This document shows, piece by piece, positions 54,096 to 61,800 of a stretch of DNA of 64,000 nucleotides. The stretch comes from Cauispirillum nitrogeniifigens (lineage in GTDB: Bacteria > Pseudomonadota > Alphaproteobacteria > Rhodospirillales > Rhodospirillaceae). A program made the translations under genes and the position numbers. The DNA lies in contig NZ_JBLOOT010000010.1 in NCBI RefSeq assembly GCF_049800675.1, positions 1 through 64,000 of the forward strand, written 5' to 3'. The notes beneath the pieces were generated by a model. It searched no databases and was not told where the DNA came from. It saw only the letters and a list, made by a program, of their open reading frames with translations. The stretch's first letter is position 1, and each line of letters starts with the position of its first letter.

Positions 54096-54313
54096 CCGAA
54101 CGCCGCATCCCCGTCACGCCGGTGCCGCCGCCGGAAAAGGAGCGCCCGCGCACACCATTCTCCGAACAGGGTTGCCAGAAGTGCGGCGCCACCTTCCGCT
54201 GGGAACGCATCGACCCGGACCGCCCCAACGCCCCCCTGACCCTGCGGGTGCTCAAGGGGTCGGACCGCTGCGACTGCGGCTACGGCCGGCCGCGCGGGGA
54301 GCGCAAGCGGTAG
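54092..54313 (+). CDS. Small zinc-ribbon-like hypothetical protein
   Basis: 73 residues with a CxxC pair (CQKC, about 28-31) and a CDCGYG segment (about 60-65), a possible one-zinc ribbon. The rest is Pro/Arg-rich. Starts by ATGA overlap with the preceding gene. No known function. It ends 10 bases before the convergent ctaB-like gene stop. Confidence 0.6.
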   Translation: MTERRIPVTPVPPPEKERPRTPFSEQGCQKCGATFRWERIDPDRPNAPLTLRVLKGSDRCDCGYGRPRGERKR

Positions 54314-54323
54314 GCACGCCGTC

Positions 54324-55190
54324 CTAGAAGATCGCCGGCAGGTGCTTGTCCAGGACCACCGCCAGGAACACGGCGCCCAGGTACTGCATGGAGCCGAGGA
54401 AGGTCCGCCGCGCCATCGCCGGACCGGGATCGCGGCATAGCCTGACGTTCAGCCACAGGAAGCGCAGCCCCGCCGCCGTCGCCAGCACGCCGTAGAGCCA
54501 GCCCAGTTCGCCCAGCACCCACGGCAGCGCGGCCGACGCCACCAGGGCCACCGTGTTGATCAGGATCCAGCGGGCGCAGCGGGCCTCGCCGACCAGCACC
54601 GGCAGCATCGGCACCCCGGCCTTGGCGTAGTCGTCCTTGAGCAGGATGGCCAGCGCCCAGAAGTGCGACGGCGTCCACAGGAACAGCGTCACCGCCATCA
54701 GCGTCGGCAGCAGCCAGATGTTGGGGTCGACCGCCGCCGCCCCGGCCAGGATGGCGAAGCTGCCCGCCGCCCCGCCGATGACGATGTTCAGCCACGTCCG
54801 GCGCTTCAGCCACACGGTATAGACCACCCCGTAGACGAAGGCGCCCAGGAACAGGTGCACCGCCACCGCCCAGTTGAACGACCCGGCGGCCAGCCACAGA
54901 CCGGCGACCAGCAGCACCCCGGCCAGCCACAAGGCCGCCGCCGGATTGCGCATGGCGCCCGAGGCCAGCGGGCGCTTCTGCGTCCGCACCATCAGGCGGT
55001 CGATGTCGCGGTCATAGAAGTGGTTGAACACCGATGAACTCGCCGACCCCAGCAACATCGCCAGGCCGAGCACCAGCAGCGGCCCGACAGAGATGTCCTC
55101 GGCCACGGCGGCATATCCGACCATGGCCGTCAGCGCGATCATGAACCCGATGCGCAACTTGAACAGTTCGAGGGTGTTTCGCAGCGTCAT
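54324..55190 (-). CDS. ctaB: Protoheme IX farnesyltransferase (heme O synthase), UbiA family
   Basis: 288 residues with about eight membrane segments. The first Asp-rich motif NHFYDRDIDRLMVRTQKRPL (NxxxDxxxD) binds the prenyl diphosphate-magnesium, and KRRTWLNIVIGGAAGSFAILAG is typical of CtaB/CyoE. The enzyme adds a farnesyl group to heme b to give heme o, precursor of heme a in terminal oxidases. I chose ATG 55190 because GGGAGG lies just upstream; ATG 55217 is possible. It belongs with the heme-copper-oxidase-like gene 151 bases upstream. Confidence 0.9.
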   Translation of the reverse strand: MTLRNTLELFKLRIGFMIALTAMVGYAAVAEDISVGPLLVLGLAMLLGSASSSVFNHFYDRDIDRLMVRTQKRPLASGAMRNPAAALWLAGVLLVAGLWLAAGSFNWAVAVHLFLGAFVYGVVYTVWLKRRTWLNIVIGGAAGSFAILAGAAAVDPNIWLLPTLMAVTLFLWTPSHFWALAILLKDDYAKAGVPMLPVLVGEARCARWILINTVALVASAALPWVLGELGWLYGVLATAAGLRFLWLNVRLCRDPGPAMARRTFLGSMQYLGAVFLAVVLDKHLPAIF

Positions 55191-55303
55191 GTCCCACCTC
55201 CCGTCGGCGCCGGCCATGCCGGTTCCGCCCTTTTCGTGCGCCTTTGGTCGGGCGCTTGTGGTTTTGGACAAGACCACTGTGGCAGAGCCTCGCCCCCTTC
55301 GGC

Positions 55304-55328
55304 AAGACCTACTATTGCCGTAGGTCTT
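55304..55328 (-). repeat. Inverted repeat between oxidase-like gene and ctaB
   Basis: AAGACCTAC (55304-55312) and GTAGGTCTT (55320-55328) are perfect nine-base arms around a seven-base loop. It sits 13 bases past the stop of the oxidase-like gene, with no T-run on the minus strand. It may be an operator or a processing hairpin between the two genes. Confidence 0.55.
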
Positions 55329-55341
55329 TCAGGGGAAATGC

Positions 55342-56688
55342 TCAGGAGGCGGTGGATGTTCCCTCGCGCATCAACAACTTGCCCAGCGCCAGGACGACGA
55401 AGGTGACGCCGCCGAACACCGCCAGCACGGCACCGCCGCCCATGACGATCATAGCGCCGACCTCCAGCGGCCCCTCCAGCCCCTGCGCGGCGCCGGCGGT
55501 CTTGCGGGCGACGCCGCCGGTGCCGGCCAGCCACAGGCCGACGGCGTGCAGAAGCTGGCCCAGGCCGTAGCTCCAGATGAAGGCCAGCGGCCAGCGGCGG
55601 CCGGCCAGCGGACGGCCCAGGCGCGGCAGCACCACCTCGATCAGGAACACCATGAAGGCCAGGGTGACGCCGCCGATGACGGCGTGATAGTGGCCGGTGG
55701 TGCGGGTGTCGCCCTCGCCCATGAAGTAGCCGAGCACCCCGCCGACGGCGAACAGCGCCAGCGACAGCACCAGCCCCGCCCCCGCCGGCCGACCCAGATG
55801 CGTCCCGCGCCGGATCAAGGCCCAGGCCAGGGCCGCCATCATCACCGTCGGCTGCACGATCAGGCCGTAGCGGTACAGGTCGGTGAAGCCGGTGACCAGG
55901 CGGGCGTCTGCGGGCTCCAGCACCAGGTAGAGCAGCGGACCGCCCAGGGCGACCGTGGCGATGGCCGCCAGCACCCCGCGAAACCACGCGGGCGGCAGGG
56001 GCGGCACGCCGTGCAGGCGCTCCGCCACCGCCTGCCAGACAACCAGCATCAGGGCGGCGTTGGCGAACTGAAGGACATGGCCGCCGCCCCAGAACAGCGC
56101 CTCGTGGTACGGATGCGGGTCCAGGCCGGGCGGCAGACCCTGCCACGCCAGCAGGAAGCACGCCAGGGCCACCAGATAGATCATTCCGGCCGCCGCGATG
56201 CCGAAGGCGGCGCTCTCCATCGCCTTGGGCATGGACGCCAGCAGCCGCGCCACCGGCACGGCGACGGCGACCAGGAACAGCGCGAGGCCGGCGAAGAAGG
56301 CCGGATGGGTCGCCACGGGCACGTAGTTGTTAAGAATCGGCTCGCCCCAGCCGGCCAGCACCGGCACCGCCATGACCGGGAAGCTGAGCGCCACCGCCCG
56401 CACCGCCAGCGCCCCGGCGCCGCCCAGGCGCACCCGCAGGCCGTCCTCCGCCAGCCCCGACGCCGCCCAGGTGCTCATCAGGCCGAGCATCGCTAAGTAC
56501 CACAGCACCACCGTGAAGACGACGTGCACCACCAGCGCCATGCGGAAGTAGCCCACCGGCAGCAGGTCCTGCACCCCCGGCGTCCGCAGCAGGGCGAGCG
56601 ACAGGGCCATCAGCCCGCCCAGCGCCAGGGCGCCGACGGCCAGGATGGCCCACTGCCGCAGTTCGGCGTCGAGATCACGCGGCCCCAC
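55342..56688 (-). CDS. Heme-copper oxidase subunit I-like protein lacking the CuB His pair
   Basis: 448 residues with 11-12 membrane segments. Order: His55 in helix II (low-spin heme ligand candidate), an NNYVPVATHPAFF segment, WGGGHVLQF with His204 at the helix VI copper-ligand position, and GHYHAVIGG with His333 and His335 at the helix X heme ligands. At helix VII, where oxidases have two adjacent histidines for CuB, the sequence reads GLIVQPTVMM (Pro280-Thr281). So the heme ligands are present but a complete CuB site is not. It starts with GTG three bases after the DUF420 gene. No subunit II or III is adjacent. It could be an electron-transfer or heme-sensing relative of subunit I; oxygen reduction is doubtful. 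Confidence 0.75.
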   Translation of the reverse strand: MGPRDLDAELRQWAILAVGALALGGLMALSLALLRTPGVQDLLPVGYFRMALVVHVVFTVVLWYLAMLGLMSTWAASGLAEDGLRVRLGGAGALAVRAVALSFPVMAVPVLAGWGEPILNNYVPVATHPAFFAGLALFLVAVAVPVARLLASMPKAMESAAFGIAAAGMIYLVALACFLLAWQGLPPGLDPHPYHEALFWGGGHVLQFANAALMLVVWQAVAERLHGVPPLPPAWFRGVLAAIATVALGGPLLYLVLEPADARLVTGFTDLYRYGLIVQPTVMMAALAWALIRRGTHLGRPAGAGLVLSLALFAVGGVLGYFMGEGDTRTTGHYHAVIGGVTLAFMVFLIEVVLPRLGRPLAGRRWPLAFIWSYGLGQLLHAVGLWLAGTGGVARKTAGAAQGLEGPLEVGAMIVMGGGAVLAVFGGVTFVVLALGKLLMREGTSTAS

Positions 56689-56691
56689 GGG

Positions 56692-57123
56692 TCACGCCGC
56701 CGCCGGCATGAGGTGGTAGAGCACGACGTAGATCACCACGCCCGTCACCGACACATACAGCCAGATCGGCATGGTCCAGCGGGCCAGCGGCCGGTGCCGC
56801 GCGATGGCGCCGCGCCCCCCGCGCCAGGCGGTGAGGCCGATCATCGGCGTGACGACGGCGGCCAGCACCACATGGCTGATCAGCAGCGCGTAGTAAACCG
56901 GCCGCGTCCAGCCCTGGCCGGTGAAGACGAAGATCGGCGCGGTGACGTGATAGACCAGATACGACGCCAGGAACACGGCCGAGGTCGCCAGCGCCGCCGC
57001 CATGACCGGACGATGCACCTCCGGCCGGCCGGCCCGCGCCGTCATCAGGCCGATGACCAGAAGCACCGTGGTGACGGCATTCAGCGCCGCGTTGACATGC
57101 GGCAGGACGGTGGCGGTGTCCAT
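56692..57123 (-). CDS. DUF420 family membrane protein
   Basis: 143 residues with four membrane segments, from the ATG at 57121-57123 preceded by GGGAGAAGGGGGAG. Conserved DUF420 features include HVNAALNAVTTVLL at the start, EVHRPVMAAAL, YLVYHVTAPIFVF, ISHVVLAAVVTPMI and RHRPLARWTMPIWLYVSVTGVVIYVVLYH. DUF420 (YozB/CtaM-like) proteins occur with cytochrome oxidase genes; CtaM is needed for aa3 oxidase in Gram-positives. Its presence here supports a role for this block in respiratory heme-protein assembly. Confidence 0.82.
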   Translation of the reverse strand: MDTATVLPHVNAALNAVTTVLLVIGLMTARAGRPEVHRPVMAAALATSAVFLASYLVYHVTAPIFVFTGQGWTRPVYYALLISHVVLAAVVTPMIGLTAWRGGRGAIARHRPLARWTMPIWLYVSVTGVVIYVVLYHLMPAAA

Positions 57124-57161
57124 GGCTCCCCCTTCTCCCTCGTCGGCTCCGGCGTGGCGCC

Positions 57162-57299
57162 TCAATACCCCTTGGCGGCCCACACCAGTTGGATGCTGAG
57201 GTACAGGGCGGCGACGATGAGGCCCAGAGCCACCCCCAGCAGGGCGTTGCCCCGCCGGGTTGCCGTTGCGCGCACAGGGGGACTTCCTCGGTTGGCCAT
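57162..57299 (-). CDS. Single-span small membrane protein, CoxF-like
   Basis: 45 residues (MANRGSPPVRATATRRGNAL onward) with one membrane helix (about 20-38) and a short AAKGY tail. GGAGAA lies upstream of the ATG at 57297-57299. Small single-helix proteins of this kind (CoxF and related) are found at the head of cytochrome oxidase assembly operons, and this one is 38 bases before the DUF420 gene. The frame extends upstream but without a good start. Identity as CoxF-like is inferred from layout only. Confidence 0.55.
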   Translation of the reverse strand: MANRGSPPVRATATRRGNALLGVALGLIVAALYLSIQLVWAAKGY

Positions 57300-57502
57300 G
57301 ATCGCTTCTCCGTCTGGTGCGGACATCCCCACGCCTGCCGGGCCTCGGGGTGCGTCGAAAGGGTGTCTATCCCCCGTTGAGCCGAAATCGTCGGGACGCT
57401 TCTTCTCCATGATCATTATGGGGTGATGAACGGGCAGCGCAATATCGGGCTTTTCCACAAAAGGATTAGACCTTTTCGCGGGAGCGAATAAAGGGATTCG
57501 AT

Positions 57503-57530
57503 TTGCCGCAACCCGGCGCCCTGGTATACT
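57503..57530 (+). promoter_or_regulatory. Sigma-70-like promoter upstream of the DUF2189 gene
   Basis: TTGCCG (57503-57508), a 16-base spacer and TATACT (57525-57530), an excellent -10. The predicted start near 57537 leaves a leader of about 50 bases containing AGGAGG just before the ATG at 57589. Confidence 0.7.
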
Positions 57531-57588
57531 CTTGTTCTGCACTCGGGTATTTGCGCCCGAGGCTGTCGCAGGTGACAGGAGGAGTCCC

Positions 57589-58428
57589 ATGGCCCTTCAA
57601 AGCGCACACCCCCCTCACCCGGTCGCCGGAAAGTACACCCAGCCGGCCCACAGCGACGACGCGCCGTACTGGTTCGGCGGCGGCGCCCCGCCGACCGTGC
57701 GCATGGTCAGCGTCGACGATACGGCGCGCTGGCTGATGCGCGGCTGGGACGACCTGCGCGCCGCGCCCATGGTCAGCCTCACCTACGGCGGCATCTTCGT
57801 GGTCCTGGCCTACCTGATCGTCTTCGGGCTGGCGCAGATGGACATGACGTCGCTCATCCTGCCGCTGATGGCCGGCTTCATGCTGATCGGCCCGCTGGCC
57901 GCCGTCGGCCTGTACGAGGTCAGCCGCCTGCATGCCGCGCGGCAGCCGGTCAGCCTGGGCAAGGCGCTGATGTCGTTCCCGCGCTACAGCGGGCAGCTTC
58001 TGGTCATCGGCCTGGCGCTGATGCTCATGCTCATGCTGTGGGTGATCACGGCCATGTACATCTTCGCCATCTTCTACAATGGCGCGCCGCCCAACATGAA
58101 CACCTTCGTCAGCGACCTGCTGGTGGCGCCGCAGGCGCCGCTGTTCCTGCTGGTCGGCACCGCAGCCGGCGCCGTGCTGGCGGCCATCGTCTTCGCCATC
58201 GGCGCGGTGTCGCTGCCCATGGTGGTCGACCGCGACGTGTCGCCGGTGCACGCCATGGCGACCAGCGTCGTCGCCGTGCGGCGGAACTGGAAGGTGATGA
58301 TCGGCTGGGCGGCGATGATCGTCCTGATCACCGCCTCGGGCATGGTGCTGTTCTTCGTCGGCCTGGCCGTCGCCCTGCCGTTGGTCGGCCACGCCAGCTG
58401 GCACGCCTACAAGGCCATGGTGGAATAG
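57589..58428 (+). CDS. DUF2189 family integral membrane protein
   Basis: 279 residues. A soluble N-terminal region (about 1-60) contains VRMVSVDDTARWLMRGWDDLRAAPMVSLTYGG, the DUF2189 opening. Six membrane segments follow. The family is widespread in alpha- and gammaproteobacteria, often next to cytochrome c oxidase genes, but has no assigned function. Start chosen at 57589, with AGGAGG seven bases upstream. It is divergent from the oxidase-like block and convergent with the soxS-like gene. Confidence 0.82.
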   Translation: MALQSAHPPHPVAGKYTQPAHSDDAPYWFGGGAPPTVRMVSVDDTARWLMRGWDDLRAAPMVSLTYGGIFVVLAYLIVFGLAQMDMTSLILPLMAGFMLIGPLAAVGLYEVSRLHAARQPVSLGKALMSFPRYSGQLLVIGLALMLMLMLWVITAMYIFAIFYNGAPPNMNTFVSDLLVAPQAPLFLLVGTAAGAVLAAIVFAIGAVSLPMVVDRDVSPVHAMATSVVAVRRNWKVMIGWAAMIVLITASGMVLFFVGLAVALPLVGHASWHAYKAMVE

Positions 58429-58429
58429 C

Positions 58430-58450
58430 CCGCCGGCCGACGCCCGGCGG
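58430..58450. terminator. Palindromic hairpin between convergent genes
   Basis: CCGCCGG (58430-58436) and CCGGCGG (58444-58450) form a seven-base stem with a seven-base loop exactly between the stops of the convergent DUF2189 and soxS-like genes. It could act on both strands. No T-run is present. Confidence 0.4.
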
Positions 58451-58882
58451 TCAGCCTTCGCGCGCGGCCTCGGCCGCCGCGTCCATCCTGGCGATGTACT
58501 TGCGCAGGAAGGCCCAGAACCAATCGGGCTGATAGCCGGCGATGCGGCCCACCTCGCGGCCCGAGTCGTCGAGGACGACGAAGGTCGGCGTGAACACCAG
58601 CCCCTTGAGGTGGGCGAGGTCGGCCGGCAGCGGCGCGTCGGAGGACACGCGCCGCAACGGCAGGCGGGCGCCTTCCTCGGTATTGGCATAGATGGGCGCC
58701 ACCTCGGCGTCCCATTCCTGGCAGTAGGGGCAGGCGGGGCCGTGGTAATAGATCAGCTCCGCCGCCCCGGCGGGCGCCGGCGCCGCCATCAGGAACAGCA
58801 GGGCGACCGCCAGCAGGCCGCACGCCCGAAAGCGGAGGCGGAGGCCCAGGGCCAGGTCGGCAAAGCGCACGCGCCGGGTCAT
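58451..58882 (-). CDS. soxS: Thioredoxin-like periplasmic protein, SoxS-like
   Basis: 143 residues. A signal peptide with a long hydrophobic core (about 18-41, cleavage near GAA) precedes a thioredoxin-fold domain with ACPYCQEW (Cys51/Cys54) and a cis-Pro in FTPTFVV. In Sox loci, SoxS is a periplasmic thiol-disulfide protein that reactivates SoxY; the position next to tusA and dsrE2 and near soxYZ supports this. GGAGGAG precedes the ATG at 58880-58882. It is the last gene of the minus-strand trio. Confidence 0.75.
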   Translation of the reverse strand: MTRRVRFADLALGLRLRFRACGLLAVALLFLMAAPAPAGAAELIYYHGPACPYCQEWDAEVAPIYANTEEGARLPLRRVSSDAPLPADLAHLKGLVFTPTFVVLDDSGREVGRIAGYQPDWFWAFLRKYIARMDAAAEAAREG

Positions 58883-58899
58883 GGGCCTCCTCCGTCGGC

Positions 58900-59127
58900 T
58901 CAGTTCTTCTGGATCTGGAAGGTGTACACGCCACCGGCCTCGGTCTGGCCGAGCAGGGAGTTGCCGGTCTGGCGGCAGAAGGCGTCGAAGTCCTTCACGG
59001 AACCGGGATCGGTGGCCTGGACTTCCAGCACGGCGCCGGGAGCAAGATCCTTGATGGCCTTCTTGGCGCGCAGGATGGGCAGCGGGCAGTTCAGGCCCTT
59101 GACGTCCAGGACGGTCTTGTTGCTCAT
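58900..59127 (-). CDS. tusA: TusA family sulfurtransferase
   Basis: 75 residues with the TusA signature LDVKGLNCPLPILRAKKAI (Cys14 in CPxP) and VEVQATDPGSVKDF-type body (here LEVQATDPGSVKDF). TusA carries persulfide sulfur in the cytoplasm. In sulfur oxidisers it works with DsrE-type proteins, and the gene pair tusA-dsrE2 is characteristic. It lies 17 bases upstream of soxS-like and 125 bases after dsrE2. Confidence 0.9.
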   Translation of the reverse strand: MSNKTVLDVKGLNCPLPILRAKKAIKDLAPGAVLEVQATDPGSVKDFDAFCRQTGNSLLGQTEAGGVYTFQIQKN

Positions 59128-59252
59128 TGAAACTTCTCCCTGAATTGGTCGATTTGGTGGTTGTTTTACAGGGCCGCCCGCAGCCGGAAAACCCGGCCCG
59201 CGCCCGGCGCCCGAGAAGCCCCGCCGACCGCAGCGGCCGGCGGCAGCAAACC

Positions 59253-59744
59253 TCAGATGAACAGGTTGATGTCGCTCTGGGTGGCCGTTTCGATGTACGT
59301 GGCCGCGCCGGCATACTCGATGCCGTCGATCAGGTCCTCGCGCTTGTACTCGAACAGGTCCAGGGTCATCTGGCAGGCGATCATGCGCACGTCGGCCTCG
59401 ACGGCCAGGTCGCGCAGTTCCTCCAGCGAGGCGACGCCCTTCTTTTTGATCATCGACTTCATCATCGACGTCGCCATGGAGTCGACCCCCGGCAACATGC
59501 CGACGATGTTGGGCATCTGCATGTGCATGCCCATCATGGGCATTTCCATGGCCGCGTTGCCCAGCGGCGTGACCTTGACGTCGAGCTTCTTCTTGAGCAG
59601 CGCCAGGCCGTAGAAGGTGAAGAACAGGGTGACGTTCAGGCCCATGCTGGCGGCCGTGGTGGCCAGGATCAGCGGCGGGTAGCCCCAGTCGAGCGTACCC
59701 TTGGTCACGATGATGGACATGCTCTTGGCGTTCGCCTCGGACAT
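59253..59744 (-). CDS. dsrE2: DsrE2-like sulfur carrier protein (DsrE/DsrF/DrsH family)
   Basis: 163 residues with the DsrE fold. Features are MSIIVTKGTLDWGYPPLILATTAASMGLNVTLFFTFYGLALL, a Met-rich stretch (AMEMPMMGMHMQMPN, about 84-98), and the conserved Cys in MIACQMTLDLF. A C-terminal TYIETATQSDINLFI completes it. Hydrophobic parts suggest membrane association, as in DsrE2A. In other sulfur oxidisers DsrE2 and TusA pass sulfane sulfur between carriers. The ATG at 59742-59744 has GGGAGGA upstream. It is divergent from the transporter gene. Confidence 0.87.
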   Translation of the reverse strand: MSEANAKSMSIIVTKGTLDWGYPPLILATTAASMGLNVTLFFTFYGLALLKKKLDVKVTPLGNAAMEMPMMGMHMQMPNIVGMLPGVDSMATSMMKSMIKKKGVASLEELRDLAVEADVRMIACQMTLDLFEYKREDLIDGIEYAGAATYIETATQSDINLFI

Positions 59745-60098
59745 GCGGTCCTCCCTCTGTTGCCTCCGGCCGCCTCCGGCCCGGAGACGCCGCCGTTTCG
59801 CGGCCATTGCTTGGGTGCGCCCCGGCGCGCGGCCGGCGGCGCGTTTGGCGGCCCGCGGGAGGCCGCCCCGCGCCCCTGCCCCGAGTTCCTGGGGACAGGC
59901 CGCACGTGAAGGCTTGCCGCTTGGCCGCAGCGACTGCTAATTTAGAACATCCCAATATAAAAACAAAGACCCTACACACGCTCCGCCGTTCCGACGTAAA
60001 ACGGTGCCCGCTCCCAGGCGTGGCCCGACCGGCGGCGGTCAATGAACAAAAGGGGGGACGGGACACCCCCCGGCAGAGGAACAACGGGAGGACGTCTC
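59745..60098. other. Divergent intergenic region between dsrE2 and the transporter gene
   Basis: 354 bases without a supported gene. A GC-rich stretch (59760-59925) is followed by a short AT-rich island (59936-59975). On the minus strand TTGTTT and TAAATT with 16 bases between them could serve dsrE2. On the plus strand a TATAAA is present without a matching -35. Control of both sides from this island is likely. Confidence 0.45.
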
Positions 60099-61205
60099 GT
60101 GGAAGACATGCCCATTACCACGCTTATCGGCTGGTGGGCCCTGGCCGCCGGCATCGTGTTCGGCGCCACCGCCAACAAGACCCATTTCTGCACCATGGGC
60201 GCCATCTCCGACATGGTGTTCATGGACGACTACGGGCGCATGCGCTCGTGGGTGCTGGCCATCGCCGTGGCCATGATCGGCACCACGCTGCTGCACGTCG
60301 GCGGGCTGATCGACGTCAACGACACCATCTACCGCACCGCCAACCTGGGCTGGTTCGGCGCCGTGCTGGGCGGCCTGATGTTCGGCTTCGGCATGACCAT
60401 GGCCGGCGGCTGCGGCAACAAGACGCTGGTGCGCATCGGCGGCGGCAACCTCAAGAGCGTCTATGTCTTCCTGGTCATGGGCGTGTTCGCCATCATGACC
60501 CTGCGCGGCCTGACCGGCATGGCCCGCGTCGAGATGGAGGCGATGACCAACGTCGACCTGGGCGCGGCAGGCTATGCCTCGCAGGGGCTGGAGGAGCTGA
60601 TCGCCGGCGGCGTCGGCCTCGACGCCGACGTGGTGCGCTGGATCATCGTCGGCCTGCTGGCCGGCGGCGCGCTGGTGTGGTGCTTCAAGGATGCCGGGTT
60701 CCGCCGCTCGCCGGCCAACCTGTTCGGCGGCCTGATCATCGGCGCGCTGATCCCGGCGGGCTGGTACATCACCGGCGTCATCGGCTTCGACGACTTCACC
60801 CCGCAGCCGCTGATGTCCTTCACCTTCGTCGCCCCGTCGGGGGAAACCATCCAGTACCTGATGATCTTCTCCGGCGCGACCATCAACTTCGGCATCGCCT
60901 CGGTGTTCGGCGTCATCCTGGGATCGTTCCTGATGGCCCTGGCGACCAAGAGCTTCAACCTGGAAGGCTTCGGCGACGCCCGCGACATGCTGCGCCACAC
61001 CTTCGGCGCCTCGCTCATGGGCGTCGGCGGCGTGCTGGCCCTGGGCTGCACCATCGGCCAGGGCATCACCGGCATGTCGACCCTGGCGCTGAGTTCCTTC
61101 CTCGCCCTGGGCGCGATCATCTTCGGCGGCGTGCTGGGCATGAAGTACATGGAGGAAGGCAGCCTGTCGGGCGCCCTGCGGGCCATGGTTCCGGGCCGCG
61201 CCTGA
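60099..61205 (+). CDS. soxT: YeeE/YedE family sulfur-compound transporter (SoxT/TsuA-like)
   Basis: 368 residues with about ten membrane segments. Three conserved cysteine motifs line the path in TsuA-type thiosulfate transporters: THFCTMG near the start, AGGCGNKTLVRIGGGN, and ALGCTIGQGITG near the end. SoxT proteins of Sox loci belong here and affect thiosulfate uptake or sensing. Because the gene stands between the dsrE2 and soxYZ blocks, a role in thiosulfate or sulfide-sulfur movement is likely. I chose the GTG at 60099 because GGGAGG is seven bases upstream; the ATG three codons later is possible. A terminator follows. Confidence 0.87.
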   Translation: MEDMPITTLIGWWALAAGIVFGATANKTHFCTMGAISDMVFMDDYGRMRSWVLAIAVAMIGTTLLHVGGLIDVNDTIYRTANLGWFGAVLGGLMFGFGMTMAGGCGNKTLVRIGGGNLKSVYVFLVMGVFAIMTLRGLTGMARVEMEAMTNVDLGAAGYASQGLEELIAGGVGLDADVVRWIIVGLLAGGALVWCFKDAGFRRSPANLFGGLIIGALIPAGWYITGVIGFDDFTPQPLMSFTFVAPSGETIQYLMIFSGATINFGIASVFGVILGSFLMALATKSFNLEGFGDARDMLRHTFGASLMGVGGVLALGCTIGQGITGMSTLALSSFLALGAIIFGGVLGMKYMEEGSLSGALRAMVPGRA

Positions 61206-61262
61206 TCTCCCGTCGCGGCGGTGCAAAAGACTCCGCCCGGACACCAACGTATAGTGTGCACT

Positions 61263-61300
61263 GCGGCGGCCCGCGTTCCATCGGGCCGCCGCTCGTTTTT
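61263..61300 (+). terminator. Rho-independent terminator after the transporter gene
   Basis: An 11-base perfect stem (61263-61273 with 61282-61292), eight-base loop, and TCGTTTTT directly after. It separates the transporter transcript from soxYZ. Confidence 0.88.
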
Positions 61301-61360
61301 CCGGCGCCAGCCTTGCAAATTTTTCAAGGCGTTGCGGCTAGAGTTTTGATTTTGCAGCGC

Positions 61361-61397
61361 AACATTACATCATCCTTATCTAACATTAGGAAACATT
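61361..61397 (+). promoter_or_regulatory. Phased AACATT repeats, candidate sox operator
   Basis: AACATT occurs at 61361, 61382 and 61392, that is 21 and 10 bases apart, about two and one helical turns. The middle copy lies in CTAACATTAG, an almost perfect palindrome with arms CTAA/TTAG. They lie just upstream of a promoter-like element. Sox operons in other bacteria are controlled by the ArsR-type repressor SoxR; no soxR gene is in the window, so the binder is unknown. Confidence 0.4.
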
Positions 61398-61407
61398 CAT
61401 AAAAGGA

Positions 61408-61437
61408 TTGCACTCGGCGGTGTTCTTTCACTACACT
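61408..61437 (+). promoter_or_regulatory. Candidate soxY promoter
   Basis: TTGCAC (61408-61413), 18-base spacer, TACACT (61432-61437). It lies immediately after the AACATT repeats and some 365 bases before soxY. Confidence 0.45.
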
Positions 61438-61522
61438 TTTTGAGAAGAATAACGGTCCGGCAAAGGACCACGGGACGGCACGACCCGGATACCGGGCGGC
61501 CGCCCTGACGGAACAGGGAGGA

Positions 61523-61741
61523 ATGATGACCGCGACCCCGCGCATGCACGGGCTCCGCCGCCTCTTGACCATCCGCGCCCTGCCGCCCGCCGCCACGGCG
61601 CCGGCGGGAAGTGCCATGGCCGCCGCCGCGCGCGGGCCGGCCCGCCGGGGGTCCGGGGATGTCATTGCCGCCCCGCCACCGCCGACCAGGCGCGGCCCGG
61701 GCCGCCGCCGACACGCCACCCGCCCCGCAACGACCCGCTAA
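61523..61741 (+). CDS. Doubtful short reading frame before soxY
   Basis: 72 codons from an ATG with an excellent GGGAGGA site directly upstream, but the product is Ala/Pro/Arg-rich with no recognisable domain, signal or cysteine pair. Ends 59 bases before soxY. The ribosome site may be real (leader peptide) or chance. It also could be a decayed gene; I cannot decide. Confidence 0.25.
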   Translation: MMTATPRMHGLRRLLTIRALPPAATAPAGSAMAAAARGPARRGSGDVIAAPPPPTRRGPGRRRHATRPATTR

Positions 61742-61800
61742 AGCACCCCGGACGGGCGCCATCGGCGACCACTCCCGTCCGGCCAAGGAGGAAGAAGGGA

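Larger units (their letters stand above)
61301..61800. other. Intergenic region upstream of soxY
   Basis: About 500 bases. It begins with an AT-rich stretch (61310-61450), unusual for this window, carrying three AACATT repeats and a promoter-like pair. Then comes GC-rich DNA with one doubtful short reading frame (61523-61741). This is the likely control region of soxYZB. Confidence 0.6.
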
